A DNA stretch of 64,000 bases, taken from positions 1 to 64,000 of the forward strand of contig JAPLDH010000072.1 of the NCBI GenBank assembly GCA_026391355.1. The letters are read 5' to 3'. The notes beneath the pieces are model-generated. The model was given only the letters and a program-made list of their open reading frames with translations, searched no databases and was not told the origin of the DNA. This DNA comes from Bacteroidota bacterium (GTDB lineage Bacteria > Bacteroidota > Bacteroidia > Bacteroidales > FEN-979). How positions within the stretch are numbered: position 1 is the stretch's first letter; the number at the start of each line of letters is the position of its first letter. Shown piece after piece: positions 25,489 through 34,951 of the stretch. The translations under genes were made by a program, and so were the position numbers.

Positions 25489-26247
25489 CTTATACCCGTA
25501 CCATAAACCCACCTGGCCCCTACCGTCAAGAGCAGTAAAAATCATCCCATTGGCATAAGAAAGTGTAAAACCCCAGTTGCCATTACTGATCTGAATGGAT
25601 TTAACAAAGTTTCCCTTTTTATCATAAACAAAGATCCGTTTTGAACCGGAATGGGAATCCCATGTATAAATGTACTTTTTATCGACAGCAATGGCAGTGG
25701 ATCCATATTTACCTATCACAGGATTCGTTTTGTCGTCGGCACCAAAGGTTAGCCCGGAAATAACTTTTATCAGGGAACCATCTTTGAACTTGAACATAGA
25801 AAGTGATCCTCCATCCTGGACATAAAGCGTCTTTCCGTCAGGGTCAAGGGCAATTGCGCATTGTCCGTTTTTATAAATCTTCTCATAAAGAAGTTCGGTG
25901 GTGCCACTTTCAAGATCAAGGATCCTGTATATTTTTGTGTCGAATGTTGCAATATAAAGATGTTTATCCTTGCTGCTATAGAAGACACTCCTCATATCGA
26001 GCTTTTTAAAGGCATAACTTTTAACAAATTCACCTGCAATTGTGTATTTGTTGATTTTCCCGCGTGCATTCCCATCCTTATCGGTTCCTCCGTTGCAGGT
26101 ATAATAAAATTTTCCGTCCGATGTTATATGGGCATTATGTGTCATTCCCGGTTCATCCTTGATCGACACAAGAGGCTTGATCACTTGCGCCGTCAGGTAT
26201 AAACATGTAATGAAGGATAATATAATAATCAATGAAATTCTTTTCAT
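25483..26247 (-). CDS. secreted beta-propeller-like protein
   Basis: The product is 254 residues. A signal peptide covers about residues 1-21 (ISLIIILSFITCLYLTA). The rest is a run of short repeats of the pattern 'GxxY...D..G...K' such as SDGKFYYTCNGGTD, ALDPDGKTLYVQDGG and AVDKKYIYTWDSHSGSK, which resembles NHL or SMP-30/lactonase propeller blades. No sorting domain or lipobox is seen, so the protein is probably periplasmic. Ligand and activity are unknown. Confidence 0.6.
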   Translation of the reverse strand: MKRISLIIILSFITCLYLTAQVIKPLVSIKDEPGMTHNAHITSDGKFYYTCNGGTDKDGNARGKINKYTIAGEFVKSYAFKKLDMRSVFYSSKDKHLYIATFDTKIYRILDLESGTTELLYEKIYKNGQCAIALDPDGKTLYVQDGGSLSMFKFKDGSLIKVISGLTFGADDKTNPVIGKYGSTAIAVDKKYIYTWDSHSGSKRIFVYDKKGNFVKSIQISNGNWGFTLSYANGMIFTALDGRGQVGLWYGYKL

Positions 26248-26280
26248 AATCTTATCAATTTAACTAACATTTCTATATTA

Positions 26281-26288
26281 CAAAATTA
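26281..26288 (-). promoter_or_regulatory. -7 element TAATTTTG for the beta-propeller gene
   Basis: On the minus strand, TAATTTTG matches TAnnTTTG and lies 33 bases before the ATG at 26247. Confidence 0.5.
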
Positions 26289-26393
26289 TCTAAACTTTGT
26301 CAATCCTGACATCAACTGAGATAAAAAATTTGTATTCCCTTACATTTCACCATTATCCTTATTAAAGCAGGGTTCCAAAAGGATAAATTTGAG

Positions 26394-26424
26394 TTTGCTG
26401 AATCTTTATTTTCTCTTATCTTTG
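26394..26424 (+). promoter_or_regulatory. full Bacteroidota promoter of the tssG-F operon
   Basis: TTTG (26394-26397) is followed after exactly 19 bases by TATCTTTG (26417-26424). This is the complete -33/-7 Bacteroidota consensus. The box is 21 bases before the ATG of tssG at 26446 and is the natural promoter of the rightward T6SS operon. Confidence 0.75.
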
Positions 26425-26445
26425 TGCTGAATAGCAGCAAAGCCG

Positions 26446-27393
26446 ATGCAAGACCTGAAGGAAGTCATTACCTCAATCAGAAAGATAGGGCCAGATATAC
26501 GGGCTGAAGCCATCCTGGCTGAACTTCTGGATAATGGATGGGCTGTGGCTGACCAGGTTGTCATCCTGGAAAGTGCATTCAAACGAAAGTATTCAAGGGA
26601 TATCGCTTCTGTAGGTGTTAAAAAACTTGAGAATGGCCAGGAATTACTTGCCTTGTATATAAACAGGGATGGGATTTATGATTCTCTTCCTGAAGGTATT
26701 TTTCACGATCAGTCTTCCGAACCTCGTATTACAGGCACCGAGATGGCCATTGATTCGAAGCGGAAGAAAGCGGAAGAAAAGGCGATCCGTACTTTTTTCC
26801 TCCCATTTGAAAATGAGATCTTTTTGCAACGGATTTTTCTGGAAAAGGAGGAGAGAAATATTCTCTACCGTTTTAGCGAAAGCCTTTTTGATGAAATATT
26901 TCCCGAATTCTGGAACCTCGATAAAACATTACCAAAAAAACTGGTTACCCGCTTTGCCCTTATCCTGCATCTGACCCATCAGATTGTCGGAAACCTTGAA
27001 ATGACCGCAAGATGCCTGGAGGTAATCCTTGATGAGGATGTCACTATAAACCATGTTTACCATAATAATGAGAAAACCATTACCGGAAAATCGCTGATGA
27101 AACCAAGTCCCACATTGGGGAACTGCGCACTGGGAGAGAATTTTGTTGCGGGTGAATATAAACCGGATTCAGATCCGGTACTCGAATTTGTGATTGGCCC
27201 CCTCGCTCATTCCTCTGTGGAGGATTACCTGGAAAATGGATCCTATAAGAGGTTCCTCGATTGTTTTTACCGATTTTTTGTTCCTCTCGAAATGGATGTC
27301 GCAACAATGATCAGGATCAGTGAAGTTCAACAGGATTTCGTACTTCATGAACAAGGCAGCAAAACATTTCTTGGATTTAATTCAACCATTTAA
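26446..27393 (+). CDS. tssG: T6SS baseplate protein TssG (T6SSiii type)
   Basis: The product is 315 residues, soluble, first gene of the rightward T6SS operon. LPEGIFHD (near residue 83) matches the 'LPxGxFH' segment of Bacteroidota TssG proteins, and the end KTFLGFNSTI matches the 'x-LGxNSxL' ending of TssG. The region RFFVPLEMDVATMIRI is beta-rich. TssG with two TssF copies forms the wedge of the baseplate that docks on the membrane complex and carries the spike. It is followed 37 bases later by tssN. Identification rests on these short motifs, length and operon position, since TssG diverges strongly between phyla. Confidence 0.75.
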   Translation: MQDLKEVITSIRKIGPDIRAEAILAELLDNGWAVADQVVILESAFKRKYSRDIASVGVKKLENGQELLALYINRDGIYDSLPEGIFHDQSSEPRITGTEMAIDSKRKKAEEKAIRTFFLPFENEIFLQRIFLEKEERNILYRFSESLFDEIFPEFWNLDKTLPKKLVTRFALILHLTHQIVGNLEMTARCLEVILDEDVTINHVYHNNEKTITGKSLMKPSPTLGNCALGENFVAGEYKPDSDPVLEFVIGPLAHSSVEDYLENGSYKRFLDCFYRFFVPLEMDVATMIRISEVQQDFVLHEQGSKTFLGFNSTI

Positions 27394-27430
27394 TCATAAC
27401 TAAAAACAGAATATATTTAAACATTACTCT

Positions 27431-28282
27431 ATGAAAGCAATCGGAATCGTAGTTGTTGCCATCTTGCTCATCGTGGGTGTTGCTTTATATGCGATCATGA
27501 TGTCGAAAGTCAGGGACGCCACCAAACACAACAAAGCCACCATTATCTATGCTCTCCTGACCGCTCTTTGCATCGGTATATCAGGGTTGACAGGTTTTTT
27601 CGGATTAACTGAACATCCGGGATCATTCCTTTTGGTTCTGCAACTAATGGTACTGATCGTCGGGATCCTGCACAGCATTTTCCTTTTTACCCTGGTTCCC
27701 TGGACTTCAAAAAATAAATTCGTGTGGGAATTTTTCTATACTTTGATAATTGCCTGCATCAGCGCTGTATTGTTATTGCTGGTATTTACTTTTGCGCTTA
27801 AATTCAAACCATTGCAATACATCATGTTAAGTGCACTTACATGGTTCTTTGTACCCTTCCTTTTCGTTCAGTCATACAATCGTTACTTGTCCATTCCTGC
27901 CAGGATTTTCAAAAAATGGAGTTACCCTACAGGAAAAGATATTCCCGATCCGCTTGACAGCGAACTCGTCTCCCTTGTGGTGATCAGCTTTGAGTTTCAT
28001 AAAAAGATGAATGATCCTGACATCACATCCTTCCGGGCAAAAGCACCACTTCATATGGTGTTTGGCCGCCTTTTTTATTACTTTATCAATGATTACAATG
28101 ACCGTCACAGGGAAGGACCCATTGAATTCCTGATGGGTGAAAGCGAACCTTGCGGATGGGTATTTTATCATAAACCTACCTGGTACAGGAGGAGAAAGTA
28201 TATCGATGCGGATATCACCATCACCCTTAACCGCATCAGGGAAAATAGTATAATTGTTTGCAGGAGAACCAAAGAGATTTAA
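27431..28282 (+). CDS. tssN: T6SSiii membrane protein TssN
   Basis: The product is 283 residues with four to five hydrophobic helices in the first 150 residues (for example IGIVVVAILLIVGVALYAI, ISAVLLLLVFTFAL and LTWFFVPFLFV). A soluble C-terminal domain follows, with FRAKAPLHMVFGRLFYYFIND and WVFYHKPTWYRRRKYIDAD. This is the TssN arrangement, specific to Bacteroidota T6SSiii, where no TssJ-L-M membrane complex of the Proteobacteria exists. TssN is thought to be part of the replacement trans-envelope anchor. It is followed by tssK, whose preferred start is 2 bases after the tssN stop. Confidence 0.85.
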   Translation: MKAIGIVVVAILLIVGVALYAIMMSKVRDATKHNKATIIYALLTALCIGISGLTGFFGLTEHPGSFLLVLQLMVLIVGILHSIFLFTLVPWTSKNKFVWEFFYTLIIACISAVLLLLVFTFALKFKPLQYIMLSALTWFFVPFLFVQSYNRYLSIPARIFKKWSYPTGKDIPDPLDSELVSLVVISFEFHKKMNDPDITSFRAKAPLHMVFGRLFYYFINDYNDRHREGPIEFLMGESEPCGWVFYHKPTWYRRRKYIDADITITLNRIRENSIIVCRRTKEI

Positions 28283-28284
28283 AT

Positions 28285-29427
28285 ATGCAGGAACCTTTAA
28301 AATACAATCATGTCAACTGGATTGATGGCATGAAGATCAATAAAAGCCATTTCATCGCCCTGGAAGATGCTTGTAAGGACCAGATCAAGGATGCAATTGC
28401 GTGCGGGTTGAATGAGAATAACTACGGATTGCTGCCTTCCATCAATGACCGGAGTAATCCTTTGAAGATCCTGATTTCCCTTGATAATCAAAAAACCTTG
28501 CGGGTGAAGGTTTTCGAATGCAGGGCCATCACTCCCGGAGGGGCGCGTATTGAGATTTTTGAGAACACGGCCGATACCCAGGGATTTGCCTTGCCAATCC
28601 CGGAAAACACATATGAACTTGCAGGGAATGATCAGGATAATCTGTTTTATATATCGTTGTCGGTCAATCCTTTTGCCAGGATACCTATGGGTCATGCCGA
28701 TCCTTCAGAGGAACCCCCGCGATATCCTTCGATAATGCCCTCCTACAAGATCCATATCACCCCGGGTGATCAGATGACAAAAAAAGATCTGGGACCCTAT
28801 TTTCTGCTGATCGGGAAGATCAGGATCGTTGATCAGAAACCTGAATTGATCAGGGAATATATCCCCCCCTGCACTACAGTGCGGAGCTTTGAAACCCTGG
28901 CCAGGATCCATGCGGAATTTGACAAATTCCTTGGTCAGCTCGAACTCGACCTCCTTAAGATCCTGAAGAAGATCAATGATAAGGAACAGAGCAACATCCT
29001 TGCTCGGGTTGTTGCTCATATTTCTGAAAACATCCTCTATTTTCTGAGTACCGGTATACTTGATTTCCGCTGGAGGATCATCGATCAGCCACCGCTTGCA
29101 ATGTTTGAATACATTGCCCGGCTGGCCCGGCTGATCCGGAATACGATCGAACTGAATTCAGGGGAGGCAAAAGAAGAATTACTGAACTACTTCACAGATT
29201 GGTGTAACCTGAAACAGGGAGAATTTGAAAAGGCACTGATCAGTACAATTAACTTCAGATACGAACACACAAACGGTTATGATACCGCTTTTCAGATGAT
29301 CCAGTTTTCGGAGGTCATTGCAACCCTCTTCAGCAAACTAAGTGTTTTGGAATACATCGGGAAAAAGAAGGATACCAACATCTTTGTGAAGGAACAAACT
29401 GGTAAAAAGAGTTTTTTAGCTGATTAG
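28285..29427 (+). CDS. tssK: T6SS baseplate protein TssK
   Basis: The product is 380 residues from the ATG at 28285. The frame is open to 28258, but that start would lie inside tssN, and MQEPLKYNHVNWIDGMKI is the normal beginning. The N-terminal 'WxDGMKI...HF' segment is the TssK shell-domain signature in this phylum. Later parts (FDKFLGQLELDLLKILKKI) form the helical stalk. TssK links the TssF-TssG wedge to the membrane complex. It stands between tssN and tssO in a tight operon. Confidence 0.85.
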   Translation: MQEPLKYNHVNWIDGMKINKSHFIALEDACKDQIKDAIACGLNENNYGLLPSINDRSNPLKILISLDNQKTLRVKVFECRAITPGGARIEIFENTADTQGFALPIPENTYELAGNDQDNLFYISLSVNPFARIPMGHADPSEEPPRYPSIMPSYKIHITPGDQMTKKDLGPYFLLIGKIRIVDQKPELIREYIPPCTTVRSFETLARIHAEFDKFLGQLELDLLKILKKINDKEQSNILARVVAHISENILYFLSTGILDFRWRIIDQPPLAMFEYIARLARLIRNTIELNSGEAKEELLNYFTDWCNLKQGEFEKALISTINFRYEHTNGYDTAFQMIQFSEVIATLFSKLSVLEYIGKKKDTNIFVKEQTGKKSFLAD

Positions 29428-29458
29428 AAGTCATATACAATAATTAAAAATACTACCC

Positions 29459-29938
29459 ATGAAACCTTTGAATAAAAAAGAAAGAACCGGAATTTACATT
29501 AAATTTCTAGCTGCCTTTATAATCGGGATTCTGATCATCCTGATCCCGTTTTATTTCATCTTGCGGTTACCAAAAGTTGAAGAGGGGTTAAAGAATGAAG
29601 ATTACAGGAATATGCAAGGACAAATTCGCTTCCAGCATGAATTTTTCTCCGTTCAGATCGATTCTGTGAAAAGGATGATCGACAAATTTTATCTTCCCAA
29701 CCAGGATATCGACAAGCTCAATGCTGACATCGGTGCATTACTCAGTGGAATTGAAAAACCCTTTGTCAACGATACGACATGGAGCGGAAGGATGTATAAA
29801 AATGTGATCAGTTCCTATATCGATCTGAAGAAGGCAAAGAACGATCTTCTGAAAGCCGTTAAACAGCTCAAGGATTGCCAGGGAGACCTCGATAAAGCCA
29901 AGGCAGATGCCAAGAATAAAGACACAATGGGAGGATAA
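29459..29938 (+). CDS. tssO: T6SSiii protein TssO
   Basis: The product is 159 residues. A short basic N-terminus (KPLNKKERTGIYIKF) leads into one membrane helix (AAFIIGILIILIPFYFIL, about 19-37). A periplasmic or extracytoplasmic helical domain follows, with probable coiled coil (DLKKAKNDLLKAVKQLKD). This size and layout match TssO, found only in T6SSiii systems and thought to join TssN in the envelope complex. It lies 31 bases after tssK and 12 before tssE. Confidence 0.8.
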   Translation: MKPLNKKERTGIYIKFLAAFIIGILIILIPFYFILRLPKVEEGLKNEDYRNMQGQIRFQHEFFSVQIDSVKRMIDKFYLPNQDIDKLNADIGALLSGIEKPFVNDTTWSGRMYKNVISSYIDLKKAKNDLLKAVKQLKDCQGDLDKAKADAKNKDTMGG

Positions 29939-29950
29939 TTACAAAAGGTC

Positions 29951-30379
29951 ATGACATCAGAGTTTTATCATATTCCTCTTCATCTCGGAGAAATCCCGTT
30001 TAAAAAAGAGAGTCCGAGATGTACCCTGAAAGAATCGGTGGCACGCATGATTCACCTGATTGCGATCACCAATTACGGGGAATACAAGCCGGACGAGACC
30101 TTCGGTTGCGAGATATGGGAATTTGATTTTGAGAACATCAGCAATTCCCAGCTCTTCAAAGAGCAACTTATGAAGTCATTAAAAGGTAACATCGAAAAAC
30201 ATGAGACACGTCTGTCGAATGTCCGTGTCAATATCCAGTTGGAACAGGTTGAAGTGATGGTGACAAACCGACGGACAAAAAGCCGGATTACCTTGTCAGT
30301 CGAAGGGATTCTGTCGAGAACCAATGAACCTTTCTACCATACTGAAAGATTCTTTCTGGGTCCTCTGTCATATTATTAA
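29951..30379 (+). CDS. tssE: T6SS baseplate protein TssE (gp25-like)
   Basis: The product is 142 residues, a gp25-like protein. Visible family parts are CTLKESVARMIHLIAITNYGEYK, then PDETFGCEIWEFDF and the C-terminal beta strands around RVNIQLEQVEV. In phage T4, gp25 starts sheath polymerisation at the baseplate; TssE does the same with TssB/C. The EPR core of other TssE proteins is not obvious, as in other Bacteroidota copies. It is 12 bases from tssO and 12 from tssF. Confidence 0.82.
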   Translation: MTSEFYHIPLHLGEIPFKKESPRCTLKESVARMIHLIAITNYGEYKPDETFGCEIWEFDFENISNSQLFKEQLMKSLKGNIEKHETRLSNVRVNIQLEQVEVMVTNRRTKSRITLSVEGILSRTNEPFYHTERFFLGPLSYY

Positions 30380-30391
30380 CAGGGAAGCACT

Positions 30392-32248
30392 ATGAGGGAA
30401 AGTAAAGAGAAGATCAAAAGCCGGATGATAAAAAATGCCTCACGGTTGTGGGGCTATCATGACACGGAATCAGAAAGCTCGTTTGATCCATTGGTAGGGC
30501 TTCTTATGGGGGCACTGGCCTTTGAATTGGAGAAGATCTCTGCAGATATTCACTCCTCTGAATCACGGGTAGTGGAGAAACTTGTTCAGTTACTCACTCC
30601 CGAACCCATTGTAGGTACTCTTCCGGCACACGGAATTTTAAGAGCACAGCCACATCAGCCTTCTTTTATTATCCATCCCAGGTACCAGTTTTATTTCAAT
30701 AAGAGGATCAAAAACCCGGTTGACCCAACACGCGTTGAAGAGAAAAATATCTTCTTCACACCGGCCGGCTCGTATAAATTATTCAACGGGGAGGTGAAAT
30801 ATATAGCAGGTGGAGGAAAAGTTTTTGAATTCCAGAAGGAAGGATACAAGGAACAGATTTGCGAAATGAGTGGATCGGTTGTCCGTGAATCACGGGAAAT
30901 ATGGATCGGTATTGAGTTCAAAGGAGAAATTGATTCATATGATGATCTCCTTCTCTATTTTGATATTCGCAGTGAATTTCAGGAGGATATCTTTTATCAT
31001 TCGCTTGCACGGGCCAAATGGGATATCAACGACAAGCAGGTCAGGTTTGAAAATGGTTTTGGCGGGAACATTTCGATGGCCGGAAAAACCCTGGATGCGA
31101 TGATCAAGCGGGAGATCTATGTTTCAGGCAAGGTTGCCGATCATGTCAACCGTTTTTACCAGAAAAGGTTCATGATCCTTGATGGTGCCGGGCACCGCCC
31201 TCATAACTATTCAATCCCCGACAATTTTCCACGGTCCCTCCAGCAGGCTTTCGATGATCCCTCCCTGAAATTGATTAAATCCCATTGCCAATGGATCAGG
31301 ATAGAATTTCTCCAACCTATACCGGCAGAGGTTCTTGATAACATCTTCTGTTCAATTAACAGTTTCCCGGTTATCAATCGCCAGTTGAATGATTTTACAT
31401 ATTCAGCAGGTGACCAGATAAATGTGATCCCGCTTAATACCCGCGATTCTTTCCTTGATATGGAGCAGGTCACTAATGCTAAAGGGAATACTTATGAGAT
31501 CAAATCTTTTTCCCGCGTAAATGACCTGGGAAAGGGTAACTATATTCTTCGTCATGGAGGTATTGCGAGGTTTGATTCACGGGATGCTATGGAAATCCTG
31601 AATTACCTGATGGAATTGCTGCATGATGAAAGTGCTGCATTTTCTATACTGGGAGCAGGAATGATCACCTCCAATCTCCGTGAATTGAACCAGATCATAG
31701 CGCGCTTTGAACAACAGATGAAGGAGAGTAATATCGTAAAGGAAAACATCCATTATCTCATATTGAAGGCCATGCCCAAGAATGAAACGGTTTTTGTGGA
31801 GTTTTGGTCAACCAATGGTGCATTGGCGAATGGTATTAAAGCAGGAACTTCGTTGAATATTTTCAAAGGCAGCGACATTAACCAGGGAAGTGCAAGTCTG
31901 TTAACAATGACTGAGGGAGGCCGTGAAAAGATGGACACGGAAGACCGGCTTAATGCATACAGGCGTGCCCTGCTTTCAAAAGACAGGATCGTAACTGCTG
32001 AAGATATCAAGGCACTGAGTTATGAACATTTTGGGAAAGCAGTTGATTCTGTGGAGGTCAAAAAAGGGATTTCAATGGGAGTGCTTGCCAATAGCGGATT
32101 TGTTCGAACCATCGATGTGTATGTCCATCTTTCAAAATTCAAAAATCAACTAAGTGAAGAGGAGATACAGTTTTTAAAGGAAGATTTCAAGATTAAACTG
32201 GAGGAAAAATCCATGAATCTGATGCCATTCCGTGTATTTATCCAATAA
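30392..32248 (+). CDS. tssF: T6SS baseplate protein TssF
   Basis: The product is a 618-residue soluble protein. DPLVGLLMGALAFELEKISADIH near residue 35 and VEKLVQLLTPEP followed by GTLPAHGILRAQP near residue 70 are the N-terminal TssF signature. Beta-rich domains fill the middle and ALSYEHFGKAVDSVEVKKGI is near the end. Length is usual. Two TssF with one TssG make the baseplate wedge. It is the last gene of the operon, and its stop lies 10 bases from the stop of the convergent PAAR gene. Confidence 0.87.
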   Translation: MRESKEKIKSRMIKNASRLWGYHDTESESSFDPLVGLLMGALAFELEKISADIHSSESRVVEKLVQLLTPEPIVGTLPAHGILRAQPHQPSFIIHPRYQFYFNKRIKNPVDPTRVEEKNIFFTPAGSYKLFNGEVKYIAGGGKVFEFQKEGYKEQICEMSGSVVRESREIWIGIEFKGEIDSYDDLLLYFDIRSEFQEDIFYHSLARAKWDINDKQVRFENGFGGNISMAGKTLDAMIKREIYVSGKVADHVNRFYQKRFMILDGAGHRPHNYSIPDNFPRSLQQAFDDPSLKLIKSHCQWIRIEFLQPIPAEVLDNIFCSINSFPVINRQLNDFTYSAGDQINVIPLNTRDSFLDMEQVTNAKGNTYEIKSFSRVNDLGKGNYILRHGGIARFDSRDAMEILNYLMELLHDESAAFSILGAGMITSNLRELNQIIARFEQQMKESNIVKENIHYLILKAMPKNETVFVEFWSTNGALANGIKAGTSLNIFKGSDINQGSASLLTMTEGGREKMDTEDRLNAYRRALLSKDRIVTAEDIKALSYEHFGKAVDSVEVKKGISMGVLANSGFVRTIDVYVHLSKFKNQLSEEEIQFLKEDFKIKLEEKSMNLMPFRVFIQ

Positions 32249-32258
32249 ATTCCAGCAA

Positions 32259-32549
32259 TCAGCCTCCAATCATGACAGTCGGATACCCCAATATGATCAC
32301 GCCTCCATGCGCGGTAATGTCACCTAACCTTGCAGCTGGTTTATTCCCGATAAGAACAGTGGCTGATCCCTTTAATATTGTGTCAGGTGGACCGGTACAG
32401 GTAACCATATCGCCCATACATGCAGCGGGTTGCCCGCCAATCAAAACGGTAAGGCACCCCGGTGGTATAATGGGACCTCCGACATGAGGCACAATACCTG
32501 TAACCATAGGACAGGTATGCATATCTCCGACTCTTGCTGCTGGTGGCAT
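32259..32549 (-). CDS. PAAR-domain spike tip protein
   Basis: The product is 96 residues and is almost entirely a PAAR domain: PPAARVGDMHTCPM, then GGPIIPPGCLTVLIGGQPAACMGD, CTGPPDTILKGSATVLIGNK, then PAARLGDITAHGG. The His and Cys residues (H12, C14 and late ones) fit the zinc site of the cone tip. It caps the VgrG trimer and sharpens the spike. There is no N- or C-terminal toxin extension. It is the last gene of the leftward T6SS set, 11 bases after vgrG. Confidence 0.92.
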   Translation of the reverse strand: MPPAARVGDMHTCPMVTGIVPHVGGPIIPPGCLTVLIGGQPAACMGDMVTCTGPPDTILKGSATVLIGNKPAARLGDITAHGGVIILGYPTVMIGG

Positions 32550-32560
32550 TGTAATTATTT

Positions 32561-34393
32561 TTAGTTGATCTTAACGAGTGCTGCCTGGATCTCTACCATG
32601 GCGTTGCCCTTCACACTAACTGAAGCACCTTCTGCCTTCACTGTCGCATCACCCTTTAATGATACATTCGGACCATGAATTGTCGTATCCCCATTGATAT
32701 TTACACCTCCGCTTCCGGTGATTTCTACTTTTTTCCCTGATTTGATGGTGACCGCATCAGAATCAGCACCAATTGTTATTTTCTTCTCAGCACTTATGAA
32801 CAAATTATCCTTGGCATTGATATGGATGTTTTTGCCTGCCAGGACAATATCGTCGGAAGAAGCGATGGTGATTTTCTTTTTTTGAAGATCCAGTTCGATC
32901 GAATGACCCTTATCATCACTTCCATTGCAGATAAGAATCCTTTCATGATTTTCTGTATCATCAAGGAAAATTACAGAGCCCTTTTTTGATATGATATATT
33001 TCATATCCTTGAGATCCTTGTTGTCTTTGGAGGGTATGGCTTCTCCATTAAACAGGCTGCCAATAACATATGGGTGTTCTGCATCTCCGCCCTCAAAGTC
33101 AACAAGTACCTCTTCTTCAAGTTCAGGGACAGAGAAAAACCCCCTGCCTTTTCCTGCATTCGGTGTAACAATTCGCAACCAGGGTGACATCTGGTTGTCA
33201 TCCTGCCAAAGAAATTTTACACGTACCCTGCCTAATTTTTGTGGATCATCCCTGTCTTTAACAACTGCACTCTGGCTTTCACAAAGTGTTTTTACATTCA
33301 CGTTGGAGTCTGGTGAGATTTTTGATTCCGAAGGAATTGCTGTAAATGAGTTCTGATAGATCATTGAGCTATCGAGAGAGTGGCTAACACCTGTGATGAG
33401 ATAATCTCCAACATAGATTTCATGGCCATCGTCAATTCCGCGAGAATTTATCTCAAAGATATTTCCCAATTGCAGGGGTTCGTCACTGCTGCCGGTCAAA
33501 ACAACAATCCCTGAAGCCAGCTTTTCTTTCTCCTTTTCAACTTCATCAAGCCTGTTTGTGGAATGCAGAAAATCGCCATCTGTTCCGATATAAATACCTG
33601 GGTAATAGAATGTAGCTTTCCCACCATAACTTCTCAGTGATTGATCATGTGCCACTTTCCCGATCTTATTCAAACTATGAGTAACCTGACAATTCGAGGA
33701 CTCCACTTTACTGGTGGGATTTTTCCCATACAGATGACTTTTAAAAATAAAGTTCATCGGAACCAGGCTGGCTCCCACAGAAAAATTCAGTACGTTAATA
33801 CCAAGTACACCTTTCGCGGTTTTCTTTTGAAAAGAACCAAAAACAAGCTCCCGGCCATTATAAAAAAACCATTCACCAAAACGTGCTGCAAGCCGGTGAA
33901 GAAATTCGTAGTCTGTCTCTTTGTATTGAACAATGAAGGGATACGTATGTATATTGACCGGGTGGGCTTCCAGTGAAATCTGATCGGAAGGATAGTTCCT
34001 TACAACATCATGTGCGATACTGTTCAGTTCCATGTTGTCAAAAGAACGGCAGGTTGGGTAACCGTGCAGAAGAATATCAGGACTGTACCCGGAGAAAGTA
34101 ATTTCCTGGTCTGATAAGGATTCTGAGGCACTGATTTCAGTAATTATCCCTTTAAAGAAAAATTTCTTCGTGTTATCGTCTGTACTTTGGATTTCAAAAT
34201 GAAAGGTAATGACAGAACCGATTTTATTGATACATGAAGAGAGCGGGGAATTCCCCGGATCTTCAATTGTATCCTGCCGGCACACCAATTGGAATGAGTG
34301 GATCTGATTAAAATTCTGGTTGATGGAAATATACAGGAATTCAGGTACCTTATTCCCTCCGATTTCTATGGTGACTTTAGATGCAAATGCCAT
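32561..34393 (-). CDS. vgrG: T6SS spike protein VgrG (TssI)
   Basis: The product is 610 residues. The gp27-like part (about 1-370) includes YKETDYEFLHRLAARFGEWFF, diagnostic of VgrG. An OB-fold follows with KLGRVRVKFLWQDDNQMSPW and GFFSVPELEEEVLVDFEGGD, a standard gp5 signature. The C-terminal triangular beta-helix (about 510-610) repeats short strands such as GKKVEITGSGGVNINGDTTI. There is no added enzymatic domain, so toxins would have to ride on PAAR, Hcp or separate adaptors. It precedes the PAAR gene by 11 bases. Confidence 0.93.
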   Translation of the reverse strand: MAFASKVTIEIGGNKVPEFLYISINQNFNQIHSFQLVCRQDTIEDPGNSPLSSCINKIGSVITFHFEIQSTDDNTKKFFFKGIITEISASESLSDQEITFSGYSPDILLHGYPTCRSFDNMELNSIAHDVVRNYPSDQISLEAHPVNIHTYPFIVQYKETDYEFLHRLAARFGEWFFYNGRELVFGSFQKKTAKGVLGINVLNFSVGASLVPMNFIFKSHLYGKNPTSKVESSNCQVTHSLNKIGKVAHDQSLRSYGGKATFYYPGIYIGTDGDFLHSTNRLDEVEKEKEKLASGIVVLTGSSDEPLQLGNIFEINSRGIDDGHEIYVGDYLITGVSHSLDSSMIYQNSFTAIPSESKISPDSNVNVKTLCESQSAVVKDRDDPQKLGRVRVKFLWQDDNQMSPWLRIVTPNAGKGRGFFSVPELEEEVLVDFEGGDAEHPYVIGSLFNGEAIPSKDNKDLKDMKYIISKKGSVIFLDDTENHERILICNGSDDKGHSIELDLQKKKITIASSDDIVLAGKNIHINAKDNLFISAEKKITIGADSDAVTIKSGKKVEITGSGGVNINGDTTIHGPNVSLKGDATVKAEGASVSVKGNAMVEIQAALVKIN

Positions 34394-34461
34394 TGCTAAC
34401 GATATTTATAGGGGTAAATTCGATTTCATCAGGCATACGGTTTAAACCTGTTTATCATTTT

Positions 34462-34863
34462 TCACTTCGCATTATGCAAGGATATTTTTGCGCCTGAGAT
34501 ATCGAGGGTCTGGCACATTATAGAAAAGTTAGCCATCACTTCACCATCTTTTGAATATACCTGGTTATAATTTACCAGGTATGCCTCTTCGAATTGAATG
34601 ACCTGGAATGACTGATCGTCTTCTATCCCTGAAGTCAGGACAATTTTACCTTTTTTCTGGCCATTCTGTGAAAACATCCATTCGAAAATATCACGATCAC
34701 TCATGTTCAGGACGGATAAATTGATACTACTTCCAATTACCCTGGAATGTGGCTTTCCATTTGAACCGATTACCTGAGAAAAGGTAAAATTTAAGCCAAC
34801 TACATCTATCCCAACATTATATTTTGGATGTCCTTCGATGTGCAAGGTCGCTGAAAATGCCAT
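34462..34863 (-). CDS. tssD: second Hcp-like tube protein (TssD family)
   Basis: The product is 133 residues with the TssD beta-barrel pattern: MAFSATLHIEGHPKYNVGIDV, then GKPHSRVIGSSINLSV (compare GRPTSEVKSHDIIVVV in the neighbour), FEWMFSQNGQKKGKIVL, and a terminal strand MANFSIMCQTLDISGAKISL. It clearly differs from the upstream Hcp (34952), so this is not a recent duplication. Two Hcp types in one cluster may mean a structural tube subunit and a variant that carries or recognises cargo; which is which cannot be told. Confidence 0.82.
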   Translation of the reverse strand: MAFSATLHIEGHPKYNVGIDVVGLNFTFSQVIGSNGKPHSRVIGSSINLSVLNMSDRDIFEWMFSQNGQKKGKIVLTSGIEDDQSFQVIQFEEAYLVNYNQVYSKDGEVMANFSIMCQTLDISGAKISLHNAK

Positions 34864-34951
34864 AGCCTTTTCATATTAAGTGAAAACAAAAACCAAAATG
34901 GGGAAAAAATTCATTTTCCCGGATCCTTTACTAAAAATTAACAGATGGTGC

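Noticed and set aside
28258-28284. Upstream start of tssK
   Set aside because: It lies inside tssN; the conserved TssK start MQEPLKYNHVNW is at 28285.
32561-34393. VgrG as an evolved toxin-bearing spike
   Set aside because: The sequence ends within the beta-helix repeats; there is no C-terminal domain beyond them.
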